A stretch of DNA of 64,000 bases from Streptomyces sp. NBC_00440 (GCF_036014215.1 NZ_CP107921.1:2861501-2925500); one strand, 5' to 3'. Counted from the first letter of the stretch, positions 44,450-54,049 are shown. Translations and numbers: made by a program. Notes: generated from the letters alone by a model not told the origin.

Positions 44450-44802
44450 CGGCGGCGCACCTCCCTCGGCCGCCCGGACTGCTGCCCGTCGTCGTCGCCC
44501 TCCAGCACTTCGAGGCGTTCACGCAGTTGCTTGTTCTCCTCGGCCAGGGCGTCGTGCGCGGCGCGGGAGGAGAGGGCGGGGTCGGTCTCCCACCAGTCGA
44601 TGCCGGCCTTCTTCGCCGTCTCCACGGACGAGATGAACAGGCGCAGCCGGATGGTCAGGAGTTCGATGTCGAGCAGGTCGATCTTGATGTCGCCCGCGAT
44701 GACGATGCCCTTGTCCAGGACACGCTCCAGGATCTCGGCCAGGTTGGCCGTACTGGGGGCGTGCGTCGTGGGCGCGGAGTCCCAGCTGTCCACTTCTGTC
44801 AC
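44446..44802 (-). CDS. gvpJ: Gas vesicle protein GvpJ (GvpA family)
   Basis: A 118-residue GvpA-family member. NLAEILERVLDKGIVIAGDIKIDLLDIELLTIRLRLFISSVETAKKAGIDWWETDP is the core, and the WW-containing extension is typical of GvpJ. The C-terminal tail is charged (HDALAEENKQLRERLEVLEGDDDG), probably a short coiled coil. It overlaps gvpG and gvpL by four bases each. Confidence 0.9.
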   Translation of the reverse strand: MTEVDSWDSAPTTHAPSTANLAEILERVLDKGIVIAGDIKIDLLDIELLTIRLRLFISSVETAKKAGIDWWETDPALSSRAAHDALAEENKQLRERLEVLEGDDDGQQSGRPREVRRR

Positions 44803-45224
44803 GGGGTGCTCCCAGGTCTCGATGCCGTCCGCGGCGGCTGTTCGGTGGCCTGCCTGTGCGTACTGCGGGCCCCCTGCGTACCGCTGGCTCCGTGCGTACC
44901 GTGCTGCGCAGCGCGGGTTCCGTGCGTACCGTGCTGCGCAGCGCGGGTTCCGTGCGTACCGCGGGTTCCGTGCGTACCGCGGAGAGGTTCCGGTTTCGGC
45001 GGTCTCCGGTCGAGCAGGTCGAGCAACCGCTCCTCCTCGCGTTCGAACTGCGCCAGGCCGATCTCACCGTCGTCCAGGGAACGGTTCAGCTCGGCGAGCC
45101 GGGCCCGGATCACCCCGGGGTCGTGGAGTTCCTGCTCCGCCGCGTCGATGAGCCGGTCGGAGATCCAGATCACGCCGCGTACCGGTGCCAGCGGAAGGAG
45201 CAGGACGCCGGAGATCAGCCCCAC
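44799..45224 (-). CDS. gvpG: Gas vesicle protein GvpG with Thr-His-Gly repeat tail
   Basis: A 141-residue protein. The first 75 residues (GLISGVLLLPLAPVRGVIWISDRLIDAAEQEL, then LAELNRSLDDGEIGLAQFEREEERLLDLLDRR) are standard GvpG. The tail from about residue 80 is unusual: repeats of GTHGTR and GTHGTRAAQH, encoded by 15- and 30-base tandem DNA repeats at about 44890-44985. The GTG start lies one base from the gvpF stop. Confidence 0.88.
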   Translation of the reverse strand: MGLISGVLLLPLAPVRGVIWISDRLIDAAEQELHDPGVIRARLAELNRSLDDGEIGLAQFEREEERLLDLLDRRPPKPEPLRGTHGTRGTHGTRAAQHGTHGTRAAQHGTHGASGTQGARSTHRQATEQPPRTASRPGSTP

Positions 45225-45225
45225 G

Positions 45226-45966
45226 TCAGACCCTGGCCGGGGCGGATTCCGGGGCTACGAAGCTGTAGCAGGGCAGCGGTCCGGTCAGCCGCAGTTCCAG
45301 CCGGTCCCGGTGGTGCGCGGCCCATTGCTCGGCGACGTCGCGGAAGAGTGCTTCGCTGCCCCGTGGGACGAGGAACGAAGCGTTCAGCACACAGCCCTCG
45401 ACGTCAGGGCCCGGCCGCATTTCACCGGCGATCTCCGCGAACTCGACCGGCAGCCGGGCCGCGGCCACCGCGGCTCTGCGCCGGAGACCGGCCGCCACCG
45501 CCTCTCCCAGCCGGATGTTGGCCTCGTAACCGGGCCTGCGGCGGGTCTCCTCACGGATCCTGCGGACCACGGGGTCCTCCCGGATCAGTCCTTCCAGGTC
45601 GTCCTGCACAGGCATGACCTTGACGTTCATCTCGGCATGGCCGTCGAGCCGTTCCAGGACCGCGGCGTGCTCGCTGCGGCGCGCGGCGACATCGCCCAGC
45701 ACCGTGGCCTCGTCCGGTGCGACCACCCCGAAGCGCATCGGCAGCACCGGCCCCGCTTCGGCCAGCGTCAGCAGCAGACCCTGGTGCGCCATGAGGTCGC
45801 GGCGCCGCGCCCTGAGCCCCGGTGGTGCCGCGCTGATCACGACGGCCAGGTCGCCTGCCGGCAGGAGCCGGATATCGGCGGGCGGTTCACCGACGCCCCT
45901 GGCACCGACGGGGAGTTGGCGGGAGCCGCCCACGATGCCGTACACATAGATGCCTGATGCGGCCAT
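45226..45966 (-). CDS. gvpF: Gas vesicle protein GvpF
   Basis: A 246-residue GvpL/F-family protein. GIYVYGIVGG is the typical start, LMAHQGLLLTLAEAGPVLPMRFGVVAPDEATVLGDV the conserved N-domain block, and EMNVKVMPVQDD the central strand. The C-terminal ASFLVPR...RLELRLTGPLPCYSFV is the family ending. It lies 3 bases after gvpA. Confidence 0.93.
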   Translation of the reverse strand: MAASGIYVYGIVGGSRQLPVGARGVGEPPADIRLLPAGDLAVVISAAPPGLRARRRDLMAHQGLLLTLAEAGPVLPMRFGVVAPDEATVLGDVAARRSEHAAVLERLDGHAEMNVKVMPVQDDLEGLIREDPVVRRIREETRRRPGYEANIRLGEAVAAGLRRRAAVAAARLPVEFAEIAGEMRPGPDVEGCVLNASFLVPRGSEALFRDVAEQWAAHHRDRLELRLTGPLPCYSFVAPESAPARV

Positions 45967-45969
45967 CGG

Positions 45970-46422
45970 TCAGCTCTCCTCCTCATGACGGCGGGTACGT
46001 CCGCCACTGCTCCGGGAATGCGACGACTTGCTCCGGCGCGGGCGGGCTTCCTCCCGCTCGTCGTCATCGTCGTCGCCGCCGGCTCCGACGGCCTTCCTGA
46101 CCTTGTCGCCCACGGAGTGCGCGGCCTTCTTCGCACCGGCCTTCCCGGCGCTCTTGGCCATACCGCCGCCGAAGAGCTCGGGCACGGTCCTGCTCGTCGA
46201 ATCGTTTTCCAGATCGAGCCGGTTGCAGGCTTCGGCGAACCGCAGGTAGGTGTCGACGCTGGCCACGACTATGCGCGCGTCGATCTTCAGGATCTCGATG
46301 CCGACCAGCGACACCCGGATGAAGATGTCGATGACCATGCCGCGGTCGAGGATGAGTTCCAGGACGTCGTAGAGGCTGCCGGCGCGGGGAACGCGGACAA
46401 CCTCCTCGCTGTATGTGCTCAA
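45970..46422 (-). CDS. gvpA: Gas vesicle structural protein GvpA
   Basis: A 150-residue protein whose core (SLYDVLELILDRGMVIDIFIRVSLVGIEILKIDARIVVASVDTYLRFAEACNRLDL) is the GvpA shell subunit, with conserved I-D-x-x-x-R-V-S-L-V-G-I-E. The C-terminal 75 residues are an Asp-run and Arg/Ser-rich extension, as in other Streptomyces GvpA proteins. TTG 46422 is chosen: GAGG lies seven bases upstream and the longer frame has no GvpA-like sequence. Confidence 0.92.
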   Translation of the reverse strand: MSTYSEEVVRVPRAGSLYDVLELILDRGMVIDIFIRVSLVGIEILKIDARIVVASVDTYLRFAEACNRLDLENDSTSRTVPELFGGGMAKSAGKAGAKKAAHSVGDKVRKAVGAGGDDDDDEREEARPRRSKSSHSRSSGGRTRRHEEES

Positions 46423-46468
46423 GGGAGAACCCTCTTTCCGGATTGGCGCTGGTCTCGGGCGTCGGGGC

Positions 46469-46801
46469 TCATTCGTCCGCCTGGCCACGGCGGTAGCGCC
46501 GGACCCTGCGGTACTCCAGAAGTGAGCCCTGTTCGTCGAGGTCCACTTCGTAGGTGGCCAGCAGGCTGGTCGTATCGGGAATGCGGGGGAGTTCCAGCAC
46601 ATCCACGTCCACGTGCCAGCCGTCATCGGTCCGCGATACGGCGGAGACGCCCTCGGTCCTGTGACTGATCAGCTTCTTCAGACTCAGGCATGCGCGTTCG
46701 GCCGCCTCCTCCGCGCCCTTCACGTGCTTTCTGTCCGCGGCGGAGGATGCGGATCGGGAGGTCCCGGATTTACGGGCACGCTGTTCTGCCATGTCCGTCA
46801 T
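46469..46801 (-). CDS. gvpO: Gas vesicle protein GvpO
   Basis: A 110-residue protein. AEEAAERACLSLKKLISHRTEGVSAVSRTDDGWHVDVDVLELPRIPDTTSLLATYEVDLDEQGSLLEYRRVRRYRRG is the GvpO domain, needed for vesicle formation. First gene of the minus-strand operon. ATG 46801 has GGAG 11 bases upstream; ATG 46792 is an alternative. Confidence 0.92.
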   Translation of the reverse strand: MTDMAEQRARKSGTSRSASSAADRKHVKGAEEAAERACLSLKKLISHRTEGVSAVSRTDDGWHVDVDVLELPRIPDTTSLLATYEVDLDEQGSLLEYRRVRRYRRGQADE

Positions 46802-46818
46802 TCTGTGGACCGCTCCGG

Positions 46819-46836
46819 CACCCCGCATGCGGGGTG
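46819..46836. promoter_or_regulatory. Perfect 18-base palindrome before gvpO
   Basis: CACCCCGCATGCGGGGTG lies 18-35 bases upstream of the gvpO start in the divergent gvpO/Asp23 control region. A symmetric operator or a leader hairpin is possible. Confidence 0.5.
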
Positions 46837-47033
46837 GACCGAAAGGCTGGAAGCGGTTCTGCGCCTTTTACCAGTCTTCGGCACGCTCAATCAGGATCTA
46901 CACGAATGGCGGCTTACCGAAGGCCAGAGGACATTGGAAGGAGAGGCGCGCACGGCGATGTGGGCCGGCTTGGGCCGGGCGCATTCCGTCGCCCTCCCAG
47001 ACGCCCGGCTCTCTTCACGCTGGAGGATTTCCC

Positions 47034-47489
47034 ATGGCCAGTAACGACACCACAGGCAGCACCCACTCGACCACTCTGGGCGGCGACAGCGGTGGCACCC
47101 GGGGTACGACCACCATCGCGGACACGGTCGTCGCGACCATCGCGGGTATCGCGGTCCGCGAGACCGACGGTGTGTACGCCGTGGGCGGCAGCGCCTCCCG
47201 GGCCATCGGGTCGGTCCGCGACAGGGTCTCGAAGACCCCCACCCCCAGCAGGGGCATCAAGGTCGAGGTCGGCGAGACCCAGGCCGCCATCGACGTGGAC
47301 GTCATCGTGGAGTACGGCGAGCCCATCGCGGACGCCGCGAAGGAGATCCGTAACCGGGTGACGGACGCGGTCGAGACGATGACGGGCCTCGAAGTCGTCG
47401 AGATCAACATCAAGGTGTCCGACGTGCACCTGGCAGGACCGGACGACGACGAGGACGAGGACAGCGAGCCGAGCGGGCGGGTCCGGTAG
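47034..47489 (+). CDS. Asp23/Gls24 family protein divergent to the gas vesicle operon
   Basis: A 151-residue protein. TTTIADTVVATIAGIAVRETDGVYAVGG, then GIKVEVGETQAAIDVDVIVEYGEPIADAAKEIRNRVTDAVETMTGLEVVEINIKVSDVHL, is the Asp23 fold. Such proteins associate with the membrane in Gram-positives and respond to envelope stress. The ATG has GGAGG eight bases upstream. It leads a plus-strand trio beside the gas-vesicle genes. Confidence 0.9.
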   Translation: MASNDTTGSTHSTTLGGDSGGTRGTTTIADTVVATIAGIAVRETDGVYAVGGSASRAIGSVRDRVSKTPTPSRGIKVEVGETQAAIDVDVIVEYGEPIADAAKEIRNRVTDAVETMTGLEVVEINIKVSDVHLAGPDDDEDEDSEPSGRVR

Positions 47490-47647
47490 AGGAAGACCTC
47501 CCGTCTCCAGGCAGCCGACGGGGGTGCGGAGAGAGGCGGCGAGGCAGGCCCACCCGGTGGGCGCCTCTCTGCACCTCGCTCCGCCTCCACGCCACGGTGC
47601 CATGCCCGGGAGCCCAGGTGATCCAGCTCTGATCGATAGGGGCACTC

Positions 47648-48262
47648 ATGGAAGACAGCACGAAGGTTTCCCTCGCAGCCGCTGTGGCAGCGGGCTATGT
47701 CCTCGGCCGGACGAAGAAGGGGAAGCTGGCCATCGGCCTCGCTTCCCTGGTGGTCGGCCAGCAACTGCCGCTCAGTCCACGGGACATGATCAGCATGGCC
47801 GCCCGCAAACTGGCGGAGAACCCTCAGGTCGCTCCCTTGATCGAGCAGGTACGGGGTGAGGTGCTGACGGCCGGACGTACCGCCCTGTCGGCGCAGGCGA
47901 ACCGGCGCCTCGAATCCGTCGCCGACGCCCTCCAGCAGCGGACAAGTGCCCTGCTGGAACCCCCGGGCGAAGAGGACGAGGACGGAGAAGAGGAAGAGGA
48001 ATACGCAGCGGAAGAGGACGAGGACGAGGACGAGCCTGAGGAGGAGGACGACGAGGTGGACGAGGGCGAGGAGGAAGAGCCACCGCGTCGTCGTCCCGCG
48101 AAGCGTCCTGCGGCCAAGAAGACCGCGTCCCCTGCCAAGAAGAAGCCTGCCAAAAAGGCAGCACCGAAGAAGACAGCGGCCAAGAAATCAGCTGCCAAGA
48201 AGACAGCGCCGAAGAAGGCTGCCGCCAAGAAGGCTTCGAGCCGTAACAGCCGGAGGAGGTAG
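47648..48262 (+). CDS. Acidic-stretch / Lys-Ala-rich tail protein of the gas vesicle locus
   Basis: A 204-residue protein in three parts. Residues 1-110 are helical with a hydrophobic start (KVSLAAAVAAGYVLGRTKKGKLAIGLASLVVGQQL). Residues about 110-150 are nearly all Asp/Glu. Residues 152-204 are histone-tail-like, with repeats of AAKKTA and KKAAPKK. The S. coelicolor gas-vesicle cluster has extra genes gvpY and gvpZ; this protein may be the gvpY counterpart (from memory, unverified). It ends five bases before the SRPBCC gene. Confidence 0.8.
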   Translation: MEDSTKVSLAAAVAAGYVLGRTKKGKLAIGLASLVVGQQLPLSPRDMISMAARKLAENPQVAPLIEQVRGEVLTAGRTALSAQANRRLESVADALQQRTSALLEPPGEEDEDGEEEEEYAAEEDEDEDEPEEEDDEVDEGEEEEPPRRRPAKRPAAKKTASPAKKKPAKKAAPKKTAAKKSAAKKTAPKKAAAKKASSRNSRRR

Positions 48263-48267
48263 CTCTC

Positions 48268-49257
48268 ATGGCCAAGCAGGAGGACACATCTGCGGACAAG
48301 GGAATGTCCGCCCTCGACAAGGTCAAGGACGAGCTGTCCGCCTATATCGGCGCCCAGGGGCAGCGGTTGGTGGATTCCGCCTCGGGCAAGATCTCGGATC
48401 TGGCCGAGGGCCTGGGGGATTCCGATGGCGATGGCGGCGGCCTCCTCGACGTCGGGAAACGCGTCATGGGCGGCGAGAACCCCGTCAAGGCATTCGTGGG
48501 CGAGAAGGCCGGATCCGTGAAGGACAAGGCGGTGGACTCGGTCAAGAACGCCTTCGGGGGCGGTGACGGCGGCAGCAAGGCCGGGAGTCAGAAGGCAACG
48601 AACATCATCGAGATGATCGACGTCGGAAAGCCACTGCGCACCGTCTATGACCGATGGACCGAGATCGAGGAATTCAGCTCATTCACCAAGGGCGTCACCA
48701 GCGTGAAGCAGTCGGACGAAATCGAGAGCGACTGGAAGCTCAAAGTCGCCTTCTCCAACCGGAGCTGGAAGGCCACCGTGCAGGAGCAGGTGCCCGACGA
48801 GCGCATCGTCTGGACATCCGAGGGTGCCAGGGGGACGACCCGCGGTTCCATCACCTTCCATGAACTGGCTCCGCGCCTGACCCGCATCGTCGCTGTCGTC
48901 GAGTACACGCCCTCCGGCTTCTTCGAGAAGACGGGCAACATCTGGCGCGCCCAGGGACGCCGGCTGCGGCTGGACCTCAAGCACTTCCAGCGGTACGTGA
49001 CCCTCACCGGGGACGACGATGAAGTAGAAGGCTGGCGCGGTGAGATCCGCGAAGGGGAGGTCGTCCGCAGCCACGAAGAAGGCCTGGAGGACGACGAGGA
49101 CCAGGGCGACGGCACGGACGAAGAAGAAGACGAGGAAGAGGACGAGGAGGAGGGCGACGAGGAGTACGAGGACGAAGACGGCGAGGAGGGCGAAGAAGAG
49201 GGATACGAAGACGCCGAGGAAGAAGAGGACGAGGACGAAGACGAAGACGATCGTTGA
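48268..49257 (+). CDS. SRPBCC domain protein with poly-acidic C-terminus
   Basis: A 329-residue protein. Residues 1-110 are Gly/Asp/Ala-rich with helix-forming segments. Residues about 112-250 form an SRPBCC/polyketide-cyclase-like domain (NIIEMIDVGKPLRTVYDRWTEIEEFSSFTKGVTSVKQ, and SGFFEKTGNIWRAQGRRLRLDLKHFQRYV). The last 70 residues are almost entirely Glu/Asp. It may correspond to GvpZ of S. coelicolor (inference). The acidic tail parallels the acidic stretch of the preceding protein. Confidence 0.85.
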   Translation: MAKQEDTSADKGMSALDKVKDELSAYIGAQGQRLVDSASGKISDLAEGLGDSDGDGGGLLDVGKRVMGGENPVKAFVGEKAGSVKDKAVDSVKNAFGGGDGGSKAGSQKATNIIEMIDVGKPLRTVYDRWTEIEEFSSFTKGVTSVKQSDEIESDWKLKVAFSNRSWKATVQEQVPDERIVWTSEGARGTTRGSITFHELAPRLTRIVAVVEYTPSGFFEKTGNIWRAQGRRLRLDLKHFQRYVTLTGDDDEVEGWRGEIREGEVVRSHEEGLEDDEDQGDGTDEEEDEEEDEEEGDEEYEDEDGEEGEEEGYEDAEEEEDEDEDEDDR

Positions 49258-49264
49258 CGCGGCC

Positions 49265-49305
49265 GGCGGTGGGCGGGAACAGCGCCGCTGTTCCCGCCCA
49301 CCGCC
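49265..49305. terminator. Perfect 20-base stem bidirectional terminator
   Basis: GGCGGTGGGCGGGAACAGCG and its exact complement, separated by one base, lie between the convergent SRPBCC and hppD genes. Confidence 0.9.
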
Positions 49306-49340
49306 CTTCAGATTTCCGCGCCCGCACCCCTACACGACGC

Positions 49341-51179
<1,839 letters not shown>

Positions 51180-51183
<4 letters not shown>

Positions 51184-51419
51184 ATTTCCGGGATTACCTC
51201 GGCAACCGCTACCAGCAGTTACTGGCGGACGCGGGCCGGCTGGGGAGCACCAAGCACCTGGCCATGGCGGACGTGCTCAACCGCCGTACCCCGATCGCGA
51301 AGAGGCTGACGACGCAGATCGCGCAGCAGCTGAACGCGAAGGTGGACGTGGCGGGTCAGGACCCGCACGAGGTGGCGAAGGAGTGGCTGATCAAGGAGGG
51401 CTTCATCAAGAACGGGTGA
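51180..51419 (+). CDS. Small protein resembling the C-terminus of an OpuAC substrate-binding domain
   Basis: A 79-residue protein translated from an ATG overlapping the lrp stop (ATGA). ADVLNRRTPIAKRLTTQIAQQLNAKVDVAGQDPHEVAKEWLIKEGFIKNG resembles the end of glycine-betaine-binding (OpuAC) proteins, in which D-P-x-x-V-A-x-x-W-L recurs. The first 25 residues (NFRDYLGNRYQQLLADAG) do not. It may be an orphan or remnant domain, or chance similarity. No signal peptide or transporter genes are present. Confidence 0.65.
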
Positions 51420-51420
51420 A

Positions 51421-51482
51421 GCGGGGCCGGGGTCCGGGCCGGGCCGGGGCCGGGGTCCGGGGCCGGGGTCCGGGGCCGGGAC
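51421..51482. repeat. GGGGCCGGGGTCC direct repeats
   Basis: Five imperfect 12-14 base units of GGGCCGGGGTCC fill most of the gap between the small gene and the Lon-like protease stop. They may fold or form quadruplexes, and may act as a terminator. Confidence 0.65.
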
Positions 51483-51501
51483 GCATCAGAACCCGGGCCG
51501 G

Positions 51502-52290
51502 TCAGCAGCTGGGGACCGAGCCGCCCTTCTTCAGCGTCTGCAGGACCGCCACCGTGCCCTTGAGCGTGGTGACCGGGATCAGTCGCAGCCCGTGCGGAAG
51601 CCCGGACTTGGCGTCGGAGCACTCGGCCTTCGGTACGAGGAAGACGCTGGCCCCGTCCCGGGCGGCGGACTGCGTCTTCAGCGCCACTCCCCCGACCGCG
51701 CCGACCTTCCCCGAGGCGTCGATCGTCCCCGTACCGGCGATGGTCCGGCCGCCGGTGAGGTCGGCGCCCGCACCGTCGCCGTCCAGCTTGTCGACGATGC
51801 CGAGCGAGAAGAGCAGCCCGGCGCTGGGGCCGCCGACGTCCGCGAGGTGCAGGGTCACCTTGACCTTGTCGGAGCTGTCGCCGAGGTAGTTCAGCGCGGC
51901 CTCGGTCGCGTCGTCCTGCGAGCCCTTCATCTCGGCGAGGTTGTGCTTCTCGATCTGGGCGTCGCTGCCGCCGCCCGGGTAGACGGCGTCGCGCGGCATG
52001 ACCGCCCGGTCGGTACGGAACCAGCCGTCGATCGCCTGCCCCAGATCCACGTCGGTGGACGGCCCGGTCGCCTCGATGGTCACCATCCGCAACTGGCCGG
52101 ACGTCTTCCGTACGGCCGCGCCTGTGATGCTGATCACGGGCTGCCCCTTGTTGTCACCCAGCACATTGGCGGTCAGCCCCGGCTGCGCCACCGAGAACGG
52201 CAGCGGCGCGAAGGCGGCCGTACCGAGGAGGGCAAGCACCAGAACGGCACAGACGGCGAGGACACGGGAGCGCGGGTTACGGAGGAGCAC
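51502..52290 (-). CDS. Secreted/membrane-anchored Lon-like serine protease (S16)
   Basis: A 262-residue protein. An N-terminal membrane anchor (VLAVCAVLVLALLGTAAFAPLPFSVAQPG) precedes the S16 catalytic domain, with Ser in GGPSAGLLFSLGIVDKLDG and Lys in GKVGAVGGVALKTQSA, the Ser-Lys dyad. The YlbL/SdrC-type relatives usually contain a PDZ domain and are about 340 residues; this one is shorter, with no recognisable PDZ. Proteolysis on the outer membrane face is expected. The substrate is unknown. Confidence 0.85.
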   Translation of the reverse strand: MLLRNPRSRVLAVCAVLVLALLGTAAFAPLPFSVAQPGLTANVLGDNKGQPVISITGAAVRKTSGQLRMVTIEATGPSTDVDLGQAIDGWFRTDRAVMPRDAVYPGGGSDAQIEKHNLAEMKGSQDDATEAALNYLGDSSDKVKVTLHLADVGGPSAGLLFSLGIVDKLDGDGAGADLTGGRTIAGTGTIDASGKVGAVGGVALKTQSAARDGASVFLVPKAECSDAKSGLPHGLRLIPVTTLKGTVAVLQTLKKGGSVPSC

Positions 52291-52373
52291 GGAGCCAATC
52301 TATCGGGCGCGGCAAACCGGACCCGCCCTGCCACCTCACCGCACCGCCCACAGCTGCACCGCGCCGCCCACGC

Positions 52374-52478
52374 CACCGCAGCGCTTCCGCGACCTCCCGC
52401 GCCGCCCACGCCACCGCAGCGCTTCCGCGACCTCCCGCGCCGCCCACGTCACCGCAGCGCTTCTGCGACCTCCCGTGC
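52374..52478. repeat. 38-base tandem triplication covering the iclR 3' end
   Basis: Units starting CACCGCAGCGCTTC occur at 52374, 52412 and 52450. The last one is the end of the IclR gene, including its stop codon; the other two lie beyond it. Since 38 is not a multiple of three, the extra copies are in different frames. Confidence 0.85.
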
Positions 52479-53090
52479 CGCGTCGACCACGCGCGGTCCC
52501 ACCCGCTCCGGTATGGAGTCGGCGAGCATCACCACACCCACGCTCCCCTCCACCCCGGTCACTCCGACCAGCGGCGCGGCGGCGCCACTCGCGCCCGCCT
52601 CCAGTTCGCCGTGGGTGAGCGTGTAGCCGGGCCCGTCGGGCAGCCCCTGCCGGGACGCGAGGATCGCGCGCCCGGCCGCGCCCCGGTCCAGCGGGTGGCG
52701 GAAGCCCGCCCGGTACGCCACGTGGTAATCCGTCCACGTCGGTTCGACCACCGCGACGGCGAGCGCGTCCGAACCGTCGACCAGGGTGAGGTGCGCCGTC
52801 GCGCCGATGTCCTCGGCGAGCGAGCGGAGCGCGGGCAGCGCCGCTTCCCTGACGAGGGGGTGCACCTGGCGGCCCAGGCGCAGCACACCGAGCCCGACCC
52901 GGGCACGGCCCCCCAGGTCGCGGCGGACCAGGGTGTGCTGTTCCAATGTGGCGAGCAGTCGGTAGACCACGGTCCGGTTGACCCCGAGTTTGTTGGACAA
53001 TTCGGTGACGGTCAGGCCGTGGTCGGTGTCTGCAAGCAGTTTGAGGACGCGGAGTCCCCTGTCGAGCGTCTGAGAAGTCTCGGCGGTCAC
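52449..53090 (-). CDS. IclR family transcriptional regulator
   Basis: A 213-residue regulator. TLDRGLRVLKLLADTDHGLTVTELSNKLGVNRTVVYRLLATLEQHTLVRRD is the IclR winged helix; the C-terminal effector domain starts LGVLRLGRQVHPLVREAALPALRSLAEDIGATAHLTLVDG and contains the HPLDRGAAGRAIL motif. GTG 53090 has GGAG eight bases upstream. No catabolic gene sits beside it, so its target is unknown. It ends in a tandem-repeat region. Confidence 0.9.
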   Translation of the reverse strand: MTAETSQTLDRGLRVLKLLADTDHGLTVTELSNKLGVNRTVVYRLLATLEQHTLVRRDLGGRARVGLGVLRLGRQVHPLVREAALPALRSLAEDIGATAHLTLVDGSDALAVAVVEPTWTDYHVAYRAGFRHPLDRGAAGRAILASRQGLPDGPGYTLTHGELEAGASGAAAPLVGVTGVEGSVGVVMLADSIPERVGPRVVDAAREVAEALR

Positions 53091-53392
53091 GACGCCCACT
53101 CCTTACGTGGTAGTCGCGGCGGCTCCCCACGAACGTCACGACGCCGGTTCCCGTTCGGCGACGCGCGCGCAGCGGCCGCCGGCAGGCCAGGGCACCGGCT
53201 GCGCTCCGCGGCGGCTCTGCCACGGGGCGTATGCGTTGCCGGGACAGTAGCGAGCTGGTCCGCTCAGCGGAAGGGTAAGTCCAGAATCCGGGCAGTCGGT
53301 GCACGGTTTGCCCCGTTTATGACGAAAGGGTCGCAGTTCGCGACCGGATCACCTTCCTTTACCTTCAATCTCTTTATGCCGACCTTTTACCT
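53091..53392. other. Intergenic region with TTTACCTTC repeats
   Basis: Between the ATPase stop and the IclR start. TTTACCTTCAA occurs twice (about 53352 and 53384) in an A/T-rich patch at 53330-53400 that contrasts with the GC-rich remainder. No ORF is supported. Confidence 0.5.
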
Positions 53393-53902
53393 TCAACTCC
53401 CGGCCGCCACCACGTCCGCCCACACGGTCTTCCCGACGGGTACGCGAGGCACCCAGCCCCAGCGGACGGCGAGGACATCGACAAGGAGCAGACCGCGGCC
53501 CGATTCCTCCTCAGCCGCAGGGGCGACAGGGTGGACCGGCGACCGATCCGCGCATGCGTCCGAAACCTCGATACGGAACCGGCTCGCCCGCCCGTCAAAA
53601 GCGACGAGCAGATGGAAGTCGCGGCCGGGCACCCGGCCGTGCTGTACGGCGTTCGCGGCAAGCTCCGCGACCAGCAGGGCGACGGTGCACGACGCATCCG
53701 ACATCGGCGGGAACCCCCACTCGCCCAGACGCCTCACGGCGGCCCGCCGGGCAAGCCGGGCACCTCGGGGCGACGACGTGAACTGCATGGAGAGCACCCG
53801 CAGTTCAGGATCCGGGGCAGCCGAATCCGGTCCGTGCGACTGCGCGGCCCCTTCCGTCCCCCTCTTCGGGCCCTCCTCCGGCACGGTCACTGCTTTCAGC
53901 AT
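53393..53902 (-). CDS. Anti-sigma-factor-like ATP-binding protein (HATPase)
   Basis: A 169-residue GHKL-type ATPase resembling RsbW/SpoIIAB anti-sigma kinases. The N-box is LLVAELAANAVQHGR, G1 is VSDACADRSP (less typical D-x-G), and G2 is ESGRGLLLVDVLAVRWGW. The family pairs with DUF397 and XRE regulators in Streptomyces, and such genes follow divergently here. ATG 53902 has GGAGAG; a TTG at 53974 would extend it. Confidence 0.85.
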   Translation of the reverse strand: MLKAVTVPEEGPKRGTEGAAQSHGPDSAAPDPELRVLSMQFTSSPRGARLARRAAVRRLGEWGFPPMSDASCTVALLVAELAANAVQHGRVPGRDFHLLVAFDGRASRFRIEVSDACADRSPVHPVAPAAEEESGRGLLLVDVLAVRWGWVPRVPVGKTVWADVVAAGS

Positions 53903-54049
53903 GGTGCGGCTCTCCAGACGGTCGATTCCCTGCACGTCCCGCAGAGTGCGGGAGTCGTGACGTTCCGTACTCAAGAATCGGCCGTTGGCCCTACGCTCGA
54001 AAGGTGACGAAGCCTTACCTTCCAGGTCGTAAAGAACGGAAGTCCCGTC

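Noticed and set aside
44885..44990. CRISPR-like array
   Set aside because: Repeats are contiguous, in frame and without unique spacers; they encode the GvpG tail. No cas gene is present.
42824..45151. A 775-codon plus-strand frame opposite the gas-vesicle genes
   Set aside because: Shadow frame crossing several real, overlapping genes.
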